Below, piece by piece: positions 1-8,481 of a DNA stretch of 64,000 nucleotides. The notes beneath the pieces were generated by a model. That model was not told where the DNA came from, did no database searches, and saw only the letters and a list, made by a program, of their open reading frames with translations. The stretch comes from Gilliamella sp. wkB171 (lineage in GTDB: Bacteria; Pseudomonadota; Gammaproteobacteria; Enterobacterales; Orbaceae). Position 1 is the first letter of the stretch. The number at the start of each line of letters is the position of its first letter. The stretch covers positions 124,001 to 188,000 of the forward strand of contig NZ_LYST01000055.1 of the NCBI RefSeq assembly GCF_001693755.1, written 5' to 3'. The position numbers were made by a program, and so were the translations under genes.

Positions 1-1
1 A

Positions 2-589
2 GTATTTAAAAAAGCATTGCCATTATTACTATTAGCGATTGGTGCTAATGTGCTGTCATTTAGCGGTATTTTTTCTAATACATTGATGATTGGTTATACT
101 ACTTTGGTACTTGGTGTCGAGAAATCAGTGATAGTTGATGCACTGTTTTGGATTGCTATTGTCCATTTTGTTGCTCAACCGTTTATCTCTTATTGGTCAG
201 AAAAATTCTCGGCAACTCGCTTTTTGATTTGTACAGCAATGTTGGCAATGGCATCGGTATTCTTGTTATTCCCGATTATAAATTCAGGCACAAAAACCAG
301 TTTTATTATTGGGATTTCGTTAAATGTGATTTGTTACAGCGGCTTTTATGGTGTAATTGCAGGGTACTTAAGTCGCATTTTCCCTGCCAGAATGCGTTAT
401 ACTGGGCTGTCAATGAGTTACCAAGGATGTGCGGCTATTTTTGGTAGCTTAATTCCGATGATAGGTGGTTATGTTATTTATACCTACAAAAATTTTTGGT
501 TACCCTTAGCCTTGTTTTATTGTGGTTTAGCACTGATATCCATTATCTGTATCTACTTGTTAAGCAAATATCGTTATTATGATGAATAA
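2..589 (+). CDS. MFS transporter of the metabolite:H+ symporter type, C-terminal part
   Basis: The frame is open to the left edge, so only about the last 195 residues are present and the start lies outside the window. About five or six hydrophobic segments are visible. The loop reading FPARMRYTGLSMSYQ resembles the conserved FPxRxRYTGxSxxYQ stretch of the MHS subfamily (ShiA, ProP, KgtP relatives), which moves organic acids or osmolytes with protons across the inner membrane. The substrate cannot be told from this part. The stop is only 12 nt before pdxY, so the two may be co-transcribed. Family call is fairly firm, substrate unknown. Confidence 0.8.
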   Translation, partial: VFKKALPLLLLAIGANVLSFSGIFSNTLMIGYTTLVLGVEKSVIVDALFWIAIVHFVAQPFISYWSEKFSATRFLICTAMLAMASVFLLFPIINSGTKTSFIIGISLNVICYSGFYGVIAGYLSRIFPARMRYTGLSMSYQGCAAIFGSLIPMIGGYVIYTYKNFWLPLALFYCGLALISIICIYLLSKYRYYDE

Positions 590-601
590 TAAGGTCAATA
601 T

Positions 602-1468
602 ATGAAAACCGTTTTATCTATTCAATCTAACGTTGTTTATGGTTATGCCGGTAACAAAGTTGCCACATTGGCTATGCAATTACAAGGTGTCGAAGTGATG
701 CCGATTCATACTGTGCAACTATCAAGTAATACAGTTTATCCGCATTATGATGGGATTGTGCTAGGTGCTCAACAAATCACTCGAATCGTCAACAGTTTAG
801 AAAAAATTGGCGTATTGTCATCCATTGACGCCATTATTTCGGGCTATATTGGGCTTGCCGAACAAGGTGAAGAGATCCTTGAAGCTGTAAAAAAGATTAA
901 ATTTTATAATCCTAATGCTATTTATGTTTGCGATCCGGTGATGGGGGGCGATATCAATAAAGGTAGCTCACTGCCACAAAACATTATTGATTTTTTTACT
1001 AAGCAAGCGATTAAACAAGCTGACTTTATTACGCCGAATTTATTAGAGTTACAGATATTATCCAATATCGAAATAAAGACTTTTAGCGATGTACTTAACG
1101 CAATAAAGATACTGCAAAGCGAGCCTATTCAAGCCATATTGGTTAAAAATCTGCTACATGCCGGTAAAACGACGGAATTATTTGAAATGATTCTAGCCAC
1201 ACCGTCGCAAAGCTATCATCTGGCTCGACCATTATATGATTTTCCGCACCGCCCATTAGGTGTTGGGGATTTAATTTGTAGTCTCTTCACTGCGCATTTA
1301 GTCAATGGACAATCACAATTAAAAGCATTTGAATTGGCAGCGAATGCCGCTAACCATGTACTGGAAATTACCAAACAACAAAATGTTCGAGAACTGGCGA
1401 TTATTGATGCTCAGCAATGGATTAAACAGCCGGATTTGAAGTATTGTGGGACACCGCTAGCATTATAA
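602..1468 (+). CDS. pdxY: Pyridoxal kinase PdxY
   Basis: This 288-residue protein matches E. coli PdxY (287 aa) in length and layout. It phosphorylates pyridoxal to pyridoxal 5'-phosphate in the cytosolic B6 salvage pathway. The N-terminus SIQSNVVYGYAGN is the ribokinase-fold substrate-binding start, CDPVMGG (residues 110-116) is the family motif, and GVGD (220-223) supplies the catalytic aspartate and anion hole. PdxK also belongs to this family, but the length and N-terminus favour PdxY. It starts 12 nt after the transporter stop. No clear terminator is seen in the 163 bp that follow. Confidence 0.93.
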   Translation: MKTVLSIQSNVVYGYAGNKVATLAMQLQGVEVMPIHTVQLSSNTVYPHYDGIVLGAQQITRIVNSLEKIGVLSSIDAIISGYIGLAEQGEEILEAVKKIKFYNPNAIYVCDPVMGGDINKGSSLPQNIIDFFTKQAIKQADFITPNLLELQILSNIEIKTFSDVLNAIKILQSEPIQAILVKNLLHAGKTTELFEMILATPSQSYHLARPLYDFPHRPLGVGDLICSLFTAHLVNGQSQLKAFELAANAANHVLEITKQQNVRELAIIDAQQWIKQPDLKYCGTPLAL

Positions 1469-1631
1469 GGCAATTCAGATCGGTATTATTGTCATTGGTC
1501 ATAATCATTTTAGCTGCAAAATTTAAATAGTTTATTATTGTGCATGAATAAAAACGCTTTGATCTCGACAAGATATGTTGGAGATCACGTCTTATTGTGG
1601 ATTTTTTAAAAGGTATTACATTTTTTAGTAA

Positions 1632-2114
1632 TTATTGTAAATTTATTTGAGATTTTTTCAGACCCTCAGTATCAATTTCTGCATTTTTTGTATGAGAGCA
1701 CAACCATTCTTCAATTCTATCTATAAGTTGTTCATCTGTTAATTTAAATTTCCCTTTTAATGCACATTCCCAGATTATCAATATTTTCCAGCCTAACTTA
1801 GCTAATTTTTGTATATTTTTTGTATCGCGTTTGCAATTATCATTAATTTTATTAAGCCAAAATTCAGTATTTGAGTTAGGTAACTTAAATAAATTACAGT
1901 TATGTTTATGCCAAAAACAGCCATGAACAAAGATAATCGCTTTATATTGCTCAATAACGAAATCGGGTTTTCCCGGTAATTCTTTGATTTGAAAGTTAAA
2001 AGGAATATCTAAGTTTTTTAATAGATTATTAATACGAATTTCAATAAAGGTATTTTCTTTCTTTATTGCTTGCATATTTTTACGCCTAATCTCTTTAGAA
2101 TGGACATCAACCAT
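1632..2114 (-). CDS. vsr: Very short patch repair endonuclease Vsr
   Basis: A 160-aa Vsr homologue. These enzymes nick 5' of the T in T:G mismatches that arise when 5-methylcytosine deaminates. Diagnostic motifs are PGKPDFV (catalytic Asp), FVHGCFWHKHNC (Zn/His cluster), FWLNKI-N--RD and GWKILIIWEC. It is the last gene of a leftward group behind the McrC-like and McrB-like genes and close to a cytosine-5 methyltransferase, whose mutagenic side effect it would repair. The start ATG at 2114 lies 16 nt from the upstream stop. The family is clear; that it serves this methylase is inferred from location. Confidence 0.93.
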   Translation of the reverse strand: MVDVHSKEIRRKNMQAIKKENTFIEIRINNLLKNLDIPFNFQIKELPGKPDFVIEQYKAIIFVHGCFWHKHNCNLFKLPNSNTEFWLNKINDNCKRDTKNIQKLAKLGWKILIIWECALKGKFKLTDEQLIDRIEEWLCSHTKNAEIDTEGLKKSQINLQ

Positions 2115-2130
2115 AAAGATTTATCTCTGT

Positions 2131-3405
2131 TTACTTGTCTGACAATAAAGCAGTTCTTATGTTATCAAGATATTGATGATTAACATAAGCTTTAATAACA
2201 TCTACAGGATTTAAATAGAGGCATTTTATATGTGGAAATACCTTTAATATTTCTGATTGTTCAATTTGCTCGTGATTAAATTCTATGTGAGAAAAAGTAT
2301 TATGAGTTCCGGGAAAAATAAAGATATTATCTATTTTAATTAAATTTCGATGCACTAACTGTACTGCATTAAGGTAGCAAATCTGTTTAAGTATATCACC
2401 TAAAGCAGGAAGCGATTCGCTATTATTATCTTTAGCATCATAGTATTTTGCATCAATAACTGCGCCAGTTAGTAATTTATCATCTTTGATGAAAATATCT
2501 AATTTCATTCCAGGTCTTTTAATATCTGATAAATGATTAGTTGTATGCTTATAAACAGGAATTGGAAGCCTATTATTATTAGCTTGATTTGTTCCTCTTA
2601 ATACAGCGCGTAGCATATTTTCCCAAAGTTGTTCAAATTTCTTGACCCCTAAAACAAGTATAGTTGATGCTGTACCTGGCTCTTGACTTAAAAAAGTAAT
2701 AAGGTTTTTTAGTAATTTTATTTCTCGATCTGAATAAGCTTGATTTAATTCTTTATTTAAAATGTAAATTTTTTCTTCTATGGTTAAAGTGGACTTTTCA
2801 AATTTAGCTAAATTAGGGGCAATCAATAAACCAACTTTTCTGTTCAACCACCAGCTCAAACTGTGATCTAATTTATGTACTATTTCTGCGTGAATTTTAG
2901 ATATTTCATGGGTATGAAAGTTTGTAAATTTATAGCCATAATATTCAAGATAAAATGGAGTACTAGAATTTATAAAAATAGGAAGTTCTTTTTGGAATGT
3001 TCTTTTCCAGTTTATTTTACCTGAATTAATTAATTCTTTTTTAGATACTTTTTTGTATAAGCCATAAGTCTGATAATCGGATAGCAGCTCTTTGGCGAGA
3101 GTAAGATAACACAAACTAATTTCAATGTTTTCATCATCATCTGAAGTTATGTGGGATTTATTTCGTGTTGCATACCTTTCTAACATAGACATTAGTAAGC
3201 AAGCAAATTCCATTTTATTTATTTTCGAATAATCAGAACTTCTTGGAATAAACATATACACGGTATCATTGTTTATCATCATGCCACAGAAAGAGACATT
3301 ATTACTATTTTTTGCTGTAAATAAACCGCGCTGATTTATTTCTTTCCTTAAAACTGATGGTAAGTCAGAAATATTATCTCGATCAGTAATAAATTTAAAT
3401 TTCAT
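2131..3405 (-). CDS. McrC/LlaJI-like restriction endonuclease subunit
   Basis: About 424 residues. The C-terminal half carries a PD-(D/E)xK-type signature: LDIFI, then VIDAKYYDAKD near residues 310-330, as in McrC-like and LlaJI-type nucleases that work with a McrB-like motor. The gene lies directly downstream of that motor gene with a 15-nt gap. I place the start at the ATG at 3405 (MKFKFITDRDN) rather than the in-frame TTG at 3417; neither has a strong Shine-Dalgarno, so this is open. Together with the motor and methylase it looks like a LlaJI-type system that cuts unmethylated sites, though a McrBC-type modification-dependent activity cannot be excluded from sequence alone. Confidence 0.78.
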   Translation of the reverse strand: MKFKFITDRDNISDLPSVLRKEINQRGLFTAKNSNNVSFCGMMINNDTVYMFIPRSSDYSKINKMEFACLLMSMLERYATRNKSHITSDDDENIEISLCYLTLAKELLSDYQTYGLYKKVSKKELINSGKINWKRTFQKELPIFINSSTPFYLEYYGYKFTNFHTHEISKIHAEIVHKLDHSLSWWLNRKVGLLIAPNLAKFEKSTLTIEEKIYILNKELNQAYSDREIKLLKNLITFLSQEPGTASTILVLGVKKFEQLWENMLRAVLRGTNQANNNRLPIPVYKHTTNHLSDIKRPGMKLDIFIKDDKLLTGAVIDAKYYDAKDNNSESLPALGDILKQICYLNAVQLVHRNLIKIDNIFIFPGTHNTFSHIEFNHEQIEQSEILKVFPHIKCLYLNPVDVIKAYVNHQYLDNIRTALLSDK

Positions 3406-3432
3406 TGTAATTGTCAAAATATATTTTTATAA

Positions 3433-4983
3433 CTAAAATAATTTTTCTTGTAATTCAGGACAAAATATCTCTTTTTTTTCTTCAAAACACTTAATAAGTT
3501 GCCCAAATGTTCTTATGCTTGAATCAAAAATGATTGTTTTGGCTTGATGTCTCAATAAATCATCCCATAGGTAAATAAAAAGCTTATTGGTTAAGCCTTT
3601 TTCATTTATTTCATTGGTTGATAAAAAAAATGGCCCAAGATGACGATCTTCCGGAATATTAAATTCTGACAGACGCTCATTAATTTCTGTTGCTAATTTT
3701 CTCCAGGCAACACCAACTGTCTGATTATTGTTCGGAATATTGATAATTTTATCTGATGCTTTATCCATATTAATTTGAATATATTCAAATTCCCAACGTC
3801 TTTTAAATGCAGTATCTAAAGGCATAACAGCTTGGTCACTACTGTTCATGGTAGCCAGAATAGATAAATTACCCGGCATTTGTAATTTAACTTTGTTATC
3901 AGGATAACCACCAATTTTATTTATCAAATAATCTACTAAGCTTTGATCCGCCGGTTCAATTTCGTAACAACCAATTCCTTTTTCATCTCGGTCAAGAAGT
4001 TGAAATATTTCACCAAATACCATTGCTGCTTGAGCTCGGTTAATTTCTTCAATAACCAAATAATGGTGTATTTGAGGATTTTTTAAAGCATTAACATAGG
4101 ATTGAATAAAAGGACCTGGCATAAAATGATAGCTACATTCATTATTATCGTTCATCGCTGGTTTAAGCATGCCTAAAAAATCGCTATATTGAGTGTCAGC
4201 ATGAAAAACAGTATGTATACAATCTCCACCTTTAGTCAGTTGATCTATTTGGTAACTTTTTCCAGTTCCAGGAGCTCCATAAAAAATGATATTACGTCCA
4301 ATATCAATTTCATTTTTATCAATTAAATTCTTTAGTGCCTCTTTGAGCTCAGAATTTAGGCATATTTTTATAATTTCGTATAATTTATCTGAGCTGGCTA
4401 GTATAACATTCATAGCCAAATTTAAGGCGGATTGGATAACATCACTTCTGTTTAATTTTCGTCCTGAAGATGATGTTGTTGATTTTATCCACCAATCAGG
4501 ATCAGAAATGAAATAGCTTAAATATTTTCTATCATTGTCATTTAAGCTATTAAGCTCTTTTTTGATATCATCAACCCAATCTTTTGCTTCAGGTAGATTT
4601 TCCCAATCTCTACAAGGTAATTTTCCTAAAAAATTTTTCTTAGAATCAGAGGAGAATTTTTTCTTTTTAGAAATATTATTTATGATAGTATCAAACTTAT
4701 TTTTATATTTTTCTAATTCTTCAAGAAGAGGGGCGAAAGCATATGCATAATAGAGACAGGTTGTAGAGAAATTAGCTCGAAGGTTCTCATTGTTAGTATA
4801 GATAATGGAGTAATCATTAATACATAAATGTGTACCTGTTTTATTAGTTTGTTTGAAATATTCTGTAGCATGCTTTTTGAGCAGGACTTTAAATAAGTGA
4901 TCTAATCTAATTTCTTTGTAGTTTGGGAGTGTACTCCATTTTTTTCGGCATTCCAGAATAACTTTATCAAGATCTTTTAACAT
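3433..4983 (-). CDS. McrB-like AAA+ nucleotide-dependent restriction motor
   Basis: This 516-aa protein has an AAA+ core in its C-terminal half. Walker A GAPGTGKS is at 236-243, Walker B LVIEEINRA at about 309-317, a sensor loop MNSSDQ at 379-384 (McrB itself has MNTADR), and an FKRRW arginine-finger region at 393-397. The N-terminal 220 residues match no domain I recognise and probably read the target DNA. It would drive translocation for the nuclease encoded next. The ATG at 4983 is divergent from the methylase across a 117-bp spacer, so both directions are probably controlled there. Confidence 0.85.
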   Translation of the reverse strand: MLKDLDKVILECRKKWSTLPNYKEIRLDHLFKVLLKKHATEYFKQTNKTGTHLCINDYSIIYTNNENLRANFSTTCLYYAYAFAPLLEELEKYKNKFDTIINNISKKKKFSSDSKKNFLGKLPCRDWENLPEAKDWVDDIKKELNSLNDNDRKYLSYFISDPDWWIKSTTSSSGRKLNRSDVIQSALNLAMNVILASSDKLYEIIKICLNSELKEALKNLIDKNEIDIGRNIIFYGAPGTGKSYQIDQLTKGGDCIHTVFHADTQYSDFLGMLKPAMNDNNECSYHFMPGPFIQSYVNALKNPQIHHYLVIEEINRAQAAMVFGEIFQLLDRDEKGIGCYEIEPADQSLVDYLINKIGGYPDNKVKLQMPGNLSILATMNSSDQAVMPLDTAFKRRWEFEYIQINMDKASDKIINIPNNNQTVGVAWRKLATEINERLSEFNIPEDRHLGPFFLSTNEINEKGLTNKLFIYLWDDLLRHQAKTIIFDSSIRTFGQLIKCFEEKKEIFCPELQEKLF

Positions 4984-5014
4984 ATTTCATCAATCCCATT
5001 TTTACAGCAAAATA

Positions 5015-5043
5015 TTGACTGTTTAAATATCCAGTGCTATTAT
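5015..5043 (+). promoter_or_regulatory. Sigma70-type promoter of the methyltransferase gene
   Basis: TTGACT at 5015-5020, a 17-bp spacer, then TATTAT at 5038-5043, about 57 bp before the ATG. Both boxes are close to consensus. The -10 box runs into the palindrome at 5040-5062. Confidence 0.65.
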
Positions 5044-5062
5044 CCGGGAATAAAACGGATAA
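5040..5062. promoter_or_regulatory. Palindromic operator overlapping the methylase promoter
   Basis: A perfect inverted repeat, TTATCCG (5040-5046) and CGGATAA (5056-5062), with a 9-bp spacer. It covers the end of the -10 box and the likely start site of the methylase promoter. Because the methylase has its own N-terminal HTH, autorepression as known for M.EcoRII and M.SsoII is the simplest reading. The site also lies in the only spacer between the divergent methylase and nuclease genes, so it could set the balance of both. Confidence 0.55.
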
Positions 5063-5100
5063 CTCACTTTTTAATTAATATTTTACTAGGATACCTACAT

Positions 5101-6468
5101 ATGAATGAAATTTCATCATTTATTGAACAAAAGCGAATGAAAATAGGACTAACCCGAAAAGATTTTGCCAGATTATTAGGTATGAATGAAAATGGAGAGA
5201 GAACCGTACGAGGTTGGGAAAAAGGTGAGCACACGCCGTCTAAAGCAACTTTAGAATTGATTAGCCAATTACATGATGATTGCCCTTTTAAACAAAAAGG
5301 GTCGACTGTTCAAAAATTTACGTTTATTGACTTGTTTGCTGGGATAGGTGGTATACGGTTGCCATTTCAGGAACTAGGTGGAAAATGTTTGTTTACTTCA
5401 GAATGGGATAAGTTTGCTCAAAAAACTTACACTGCTAATTTTGGTGAGGTACCGAGTGGAGACATAACTAAAATAGCTGCAAAAGACATTCCTGATCATG
5501 ATATTTTATTAGCAGGTTTTCCTTGTCAGGCTTTTTCTCAAGCGGGATTAAGAAAAGGATTCAATGATACCAGAGGCACAATGTTTTTTGAGATTCAAAA
5601 GATTCTGGTTGAAAAAAGGCCGAAAGCATTTTTACTTGAGAATGTTAAACAACTAAAAGGCCATAATAAAGGTAATACATTAAAAACAATATTAAATATT
5701 TTAGAAGGTCATAATATTGGCCATATCCCCGATGATATTCCGTTATCTGGCGAAGCGAAAGAAGCTTTATCGAGTAAATTAAATTATCAGGTTTTTTATA
5801 AAGTATTGCGAGCCGCTGATTTTGGAGTACCACAAAATAGAGAAAGAATTTTTATTATTGGTTTTGACAGAGATTATTATGATCATATTGATTTCAATAT
5901 TTTATTTAAATGGCCGCAACCTCCGTGTATACCAACAAAGCTAGGAGACATCCTTCAAACTGAAAATGAAATTGATGATAAATATACTATTTCTGAAAAA
6001 CTATGGAATGGTCATCAACGAAGAAAAAAAGAACATACCCAAAAAGGTAATGGCTTTGGTTATAGTTTATTTAATTCAAACAGTGAATATACTAATACTC
6101 TAAGTGCTCGTTATTATAAAGATGGTAGTGAAATTTTAATTGACCAATCAGACTTAGGAAAAAGGCCTCGTAAATTAACACCGAGAGAATGTGCCAGATT
6201 ACAAGGTTTTCCTGATAATTATATTATTAACGCTGTATCTGACGGACAAATGTACAAACAATTTGGAAATTCTGTTACAGTGCCGGTTGTGAAAGCTGTA
6301 GCAAAGCAACTATTAGCGGCATTTACTTTAGCTAATCAGATGAAAGATTCTGAAAGTTTTACATCTGATCATTTAAAAGGTTTAGTTGATCGAGAGATCA
6401 GGGATAAAAACTGGACCGAGGCTGAATTAGTTTTTAATAAAATGAAATTGCAATATTCTAATAAATAA
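5101..6468 (+). CDS. DNA (cytosine-5) methyltransferase with N-terminal HTH
   Basis: A 455-aa C5 methylase that would protect host DNA from the adjacent nuclease. Residues 1-60 form an XRE-like helix-turn-helix (RKDFARLLGMNENGERTV, then GWEKG). Catalytic motifs are in order: I FIDLFAGIGG (75-84), IV GFPCQAFS with nucleophile C142, VI LLENVK (178-183), VIII REGRIF-like PQNRERIFIIGF, and X QFGNSVTVPVV near the C-terminus. The target recognition region lies between VIII and X. The ATG follows a TTTACTAGGATA ribosome site. The N-terminal HTH fusion is like M.EcoRII/M.SsoII, which repress their own genes. The recognition sequence cannot be read from the protein. Confidence 0.93.
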   Translation: MNEISSFIEQKRMKIGLTRKDFARLLGMNENGERTVRGWEKGEHTPSKATLELISQLHDDCPFKQKGSTVQKFTFIDLFAGIGGIRLPFQELGGKCLFTSEWDKFAQKTYTANFGEVPSGDITKIAAKDIPDHDILLAGFPCQAFSQAGLRKGFNDTRGTMFFEIQKILVEKRPKAFLLENVKQLKGHNKGNTLKTILNILEGHNIGHIPDDIPLSGEAKEALSSKLNYQVFYKVLRAADFGVPQNRERIFIIGFDRDYYDHIDFNILFKWPQPPCIPTKLGDILQTENEIDDKYTISEKLWNGHQRRKKEHTQKGNGFGYSLFNSNSEYTNTLSARYYKDGSEILIDQSDLGKRPRKLTPRECARLQGFPDNYIINAVSDGQMYKQFGNSVTVPVVKAVAKQLLAAFTLANQMKDSESFTSDHLKGLVDREIRDKNWTEAELVFNKMKLQYSNK

Positions 6469-6488
6469 AATCATTAGTATAATAACTG

Positions 6489-6518
6489 CAACCGCATCAA
6501 ACCAAGTCAATGCGGTTG
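6489..6518. terminator. Hairpin between convergent methylase and rtcB-family genes
   Basis: CAACCGCAT (6489-6497) pairs with ATGCGGTTG (6510-6518) across a 12-nt loop, followed by a TTGTTG tail on the plus strand. It sits between two convergent genes and could serve both. Confidence 0.5.
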
Positions 6519-6529
6519 TTGTATCAAAG

Positions 6530-7927
6530 TTACGCCTTAAACGTAATCCACGGCTTAAGTTTAACCACTGTTTGAATCAAACCGGCGTTTTGTTGTGCGT
6601 CAATCACCGGTGTGATCGGTTTGTAGGCTGTGGGCGCCTCTTCACGTAGCCGTTCTTCTTTTAAGGTAATACATTGCCATGGCAAATTAACCTTATCATA
6701 TTCGACTTTTTTGCTACGCATAGCTTGTCGTCTTTCTGCTCGACCTGCACCGTGTGAGCAAGACCATAACCAATCTGCATTACCTTTACCCACTGCCACA
6801 TAAGAGTGATCACCCATTGAGCCAGGGATTAAAGCTATCTGACCAGCATAAGCAGGCGTTGCCCCTTTACGATGAATATTCATCTCATGTTCAGGCAAAA
6901 TGATATTGTGCGAAATGTCGACCACGAGTTGACTATTATCTTGATGAAAAATAGTGGCAAGTGATTTACGTATCAATTCGGTAATCACAATTCGATTAAT
7001 CCAAGCATAACGCGCAGCAACGCCCATAGCGTGTAAATAGGCCTGTGCGTGATTATCTGTTAAACCAAACAATCCGGATTTAGGTTGCTTTTCATTAGTC
7101 GGCCATAGCGCTTTTGCTTTATCTTGCCAACGCTGACCAATGTAAAAACCAACATCACGCGATCCGGTATGAATCATGACGACGACACTATTTTTTTCAA
7201 GACCTAATTGATAAGCTAAATGCCGATCGATAATATCATCAACAATTTGTAACTCGACAAAATGGTTACCAGATCCGACAGTACCTAAACTCGCAGGGCG
7301 AATAATATCGCGCTTTTCAAAAAAGGCTTCAGGCGCATACTGACTATCTGCCTTAATTAAATGATGACCCGATATTTTATTAAGCTCTGCGTATAATCGT
7401 TCATAATTAACTGAATTCCACAAACCTTTCTGCGGTAACTCTGATAACCATGCTGCAAGACCTTGATCGAATAATGCTTGAAAAGATTGCGGAGTAACAG
7501 GTACATCGCGTTCATCTTGCAATAACACACGTTTTAATTGTGCAATAATTGTCGATTTTTGTTCACACACCTGATCAAAGCTTAAACCCGTGGTAAAAAG
7601 CCGCATACCGCAATTAATATCGGTACCAATTGCTGCCGGGATAATTAAATCCTGAGTAGTTGCAACAATACTACCAACAGGCGCAACCGCACCTGGATGA
7701 AAATCAGGTGTAGCACGAGCCATGCAAACTTTTCCTAAGCTATTAGGAACGGTCACTGATGCAAAGTTCAGAAGCTGTTCTACCGCTTTTTGCTCTAAGG
7801 GTAAAGAACTCGGTAACAAAATCTGAACAGATGTATTTTCTTTATTTAAAGTATAAATATCATTATTAAAATGACTTTCAATCCCAAGACGGGACAAACG
7901 TTTTTGTAAACGGGAAAATGTAGACAT
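6530..7927 (-). CDS. RtcB-family RNA ligase
   Basis: About 465 residues of the RtcB family, Mn2+/GTP-dependent ligases joining 2',3'-cyclic phosphate (3'-phosphate) to 5'-OH RNA ends. Visible motifs are MARATPDFHPG, IIPAAIGTDINCGMR (metal Asp and Cys), GSGNHFVEL, and SCSHGAGRAERR, which carries the His that is guanylylated. It is longer than E. coli RtcB (408 aa) and diverged from it, so it is probably one of the RtcB paralogue branches rather than the housekeeping form. The ATG at 7927 is preferred over a GTG at 7936 because AGGTGG sits 5 nt ahead of it. No rtcA, rtcR or prfH neighbour is present. Confidence 0.88.
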   Translation of the reverse strand: MSTFSRLQKRLSRLGIESHFNNDIYTLNKENTSVQILLPSSLPLEQKAVEQLLNFASVTVPNSLGKVCMARATPDFHPGAVAPVGSIVATTQDLIIPAAIGTDINCGMRLFTTGLSFDQVCEQKSTIIAQLKRVLLQDERDVPVTPQSFQALFDQGLAAWLSELPQKGLWNSVNYERLYAELNKISGHHLIKADSQYAPEAFFEKRDIIRPASLGTVGSGNHFVELQIVDDIIDRHLAYQLGLEKNSVVVMIHTGSRDVGFYIGQRWQDKAKALWPTNEKQPKSGLFGLTDNHAQAYLHAMGVAARYAWINRIVITELIRKSLATIFHQDNSQLVVDISHNIILPEHEMNIHRKGATPAYAGQIALIPGSMGDHSYVAVGKGNADWLWSCSHGAGRAERRQAMRSKKVEYDKVNLPWQCITLKEERLREEAPTAYKPITPVIDAQQNAGLIQTVVKLKPWITFKA

Positions 7928-8169
7928 AATAGCCACCTAGAAAACAATAAAAAAGCGTCTCCTCAAATTGAGAAGATAATTACTGTTTTCCTGCAGCAGC
8001 ACTATTCAGGAAAGCGGATGAATTCTATACGCTGATTATTTATTTGTAAAGGATAAAATTGATATAGTAAGTCTGATAAATTTATTTTTATGACTCGCTC
8101 ATTTGCTTTAAAATAGCAAACTCACCGATAAATTGATGAAGTTTATTTAAATCTGAAAGGTGTTATTGA

Positions 8170-8319
8170 TGGTCAACCCTGACAGATCGATATGCAAAAC
8201 AGCAGATCATATTTGGTGATGATTTGTATTTTTCAATCCAAATATTGGGAACGTTTTCCTATGCTTCTGAAACTTGGCTTTGGGCTTGGGCAAGTGTTAA
8301 CACACTATTTGCTTGCTAA
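8170..8319 (+). pseudogene. Remnant of a DUF6882-like protein
   Basis: A 49-codon stretch between two stops that starts WSTLTDRYAKQQ and contains FGDDL, QILGTFS and TWLWAWA. The Gln-Leu-Gly plus Trp-rich pattern resembles what I remember of DUF6882-type uncharacterised proteins. No start codon or further coding sequence continues in this frame, and the downstream part appears shifted to the frame open over 8192-8431. I read it as a decayed gene; the family name rests on memory of the motif. Confidence 0.4.
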
Positions 8320-8481
8320 AGATTATCACGTGACTTTTAATGATGGTTCGAAGCTAATTGCAGTAAAAGAAAAACATCAAATCACGGCTGAATCTGATCA
8401 TTTATCGCAATGGGTTAAACTCAATGACTAGAGGGCTCACTCGTGCTAATTCAAAGTAAAATAGACAAATACGGTGATTAA

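Noticed and set aside
1560-1600. Inverted GATCTC/GAGATC pair after pdxY as terminator
   Set aside because: Only 6 bp with a long loop and no T-tract.
8192-8431. 79-codon open frame on the plus strand
   Set aside because: It overlaps the DUF6882-like fragment in another frame, has no ribosome site and no recognisable protein features; at most its second half is the shifted end of that pseudogene.
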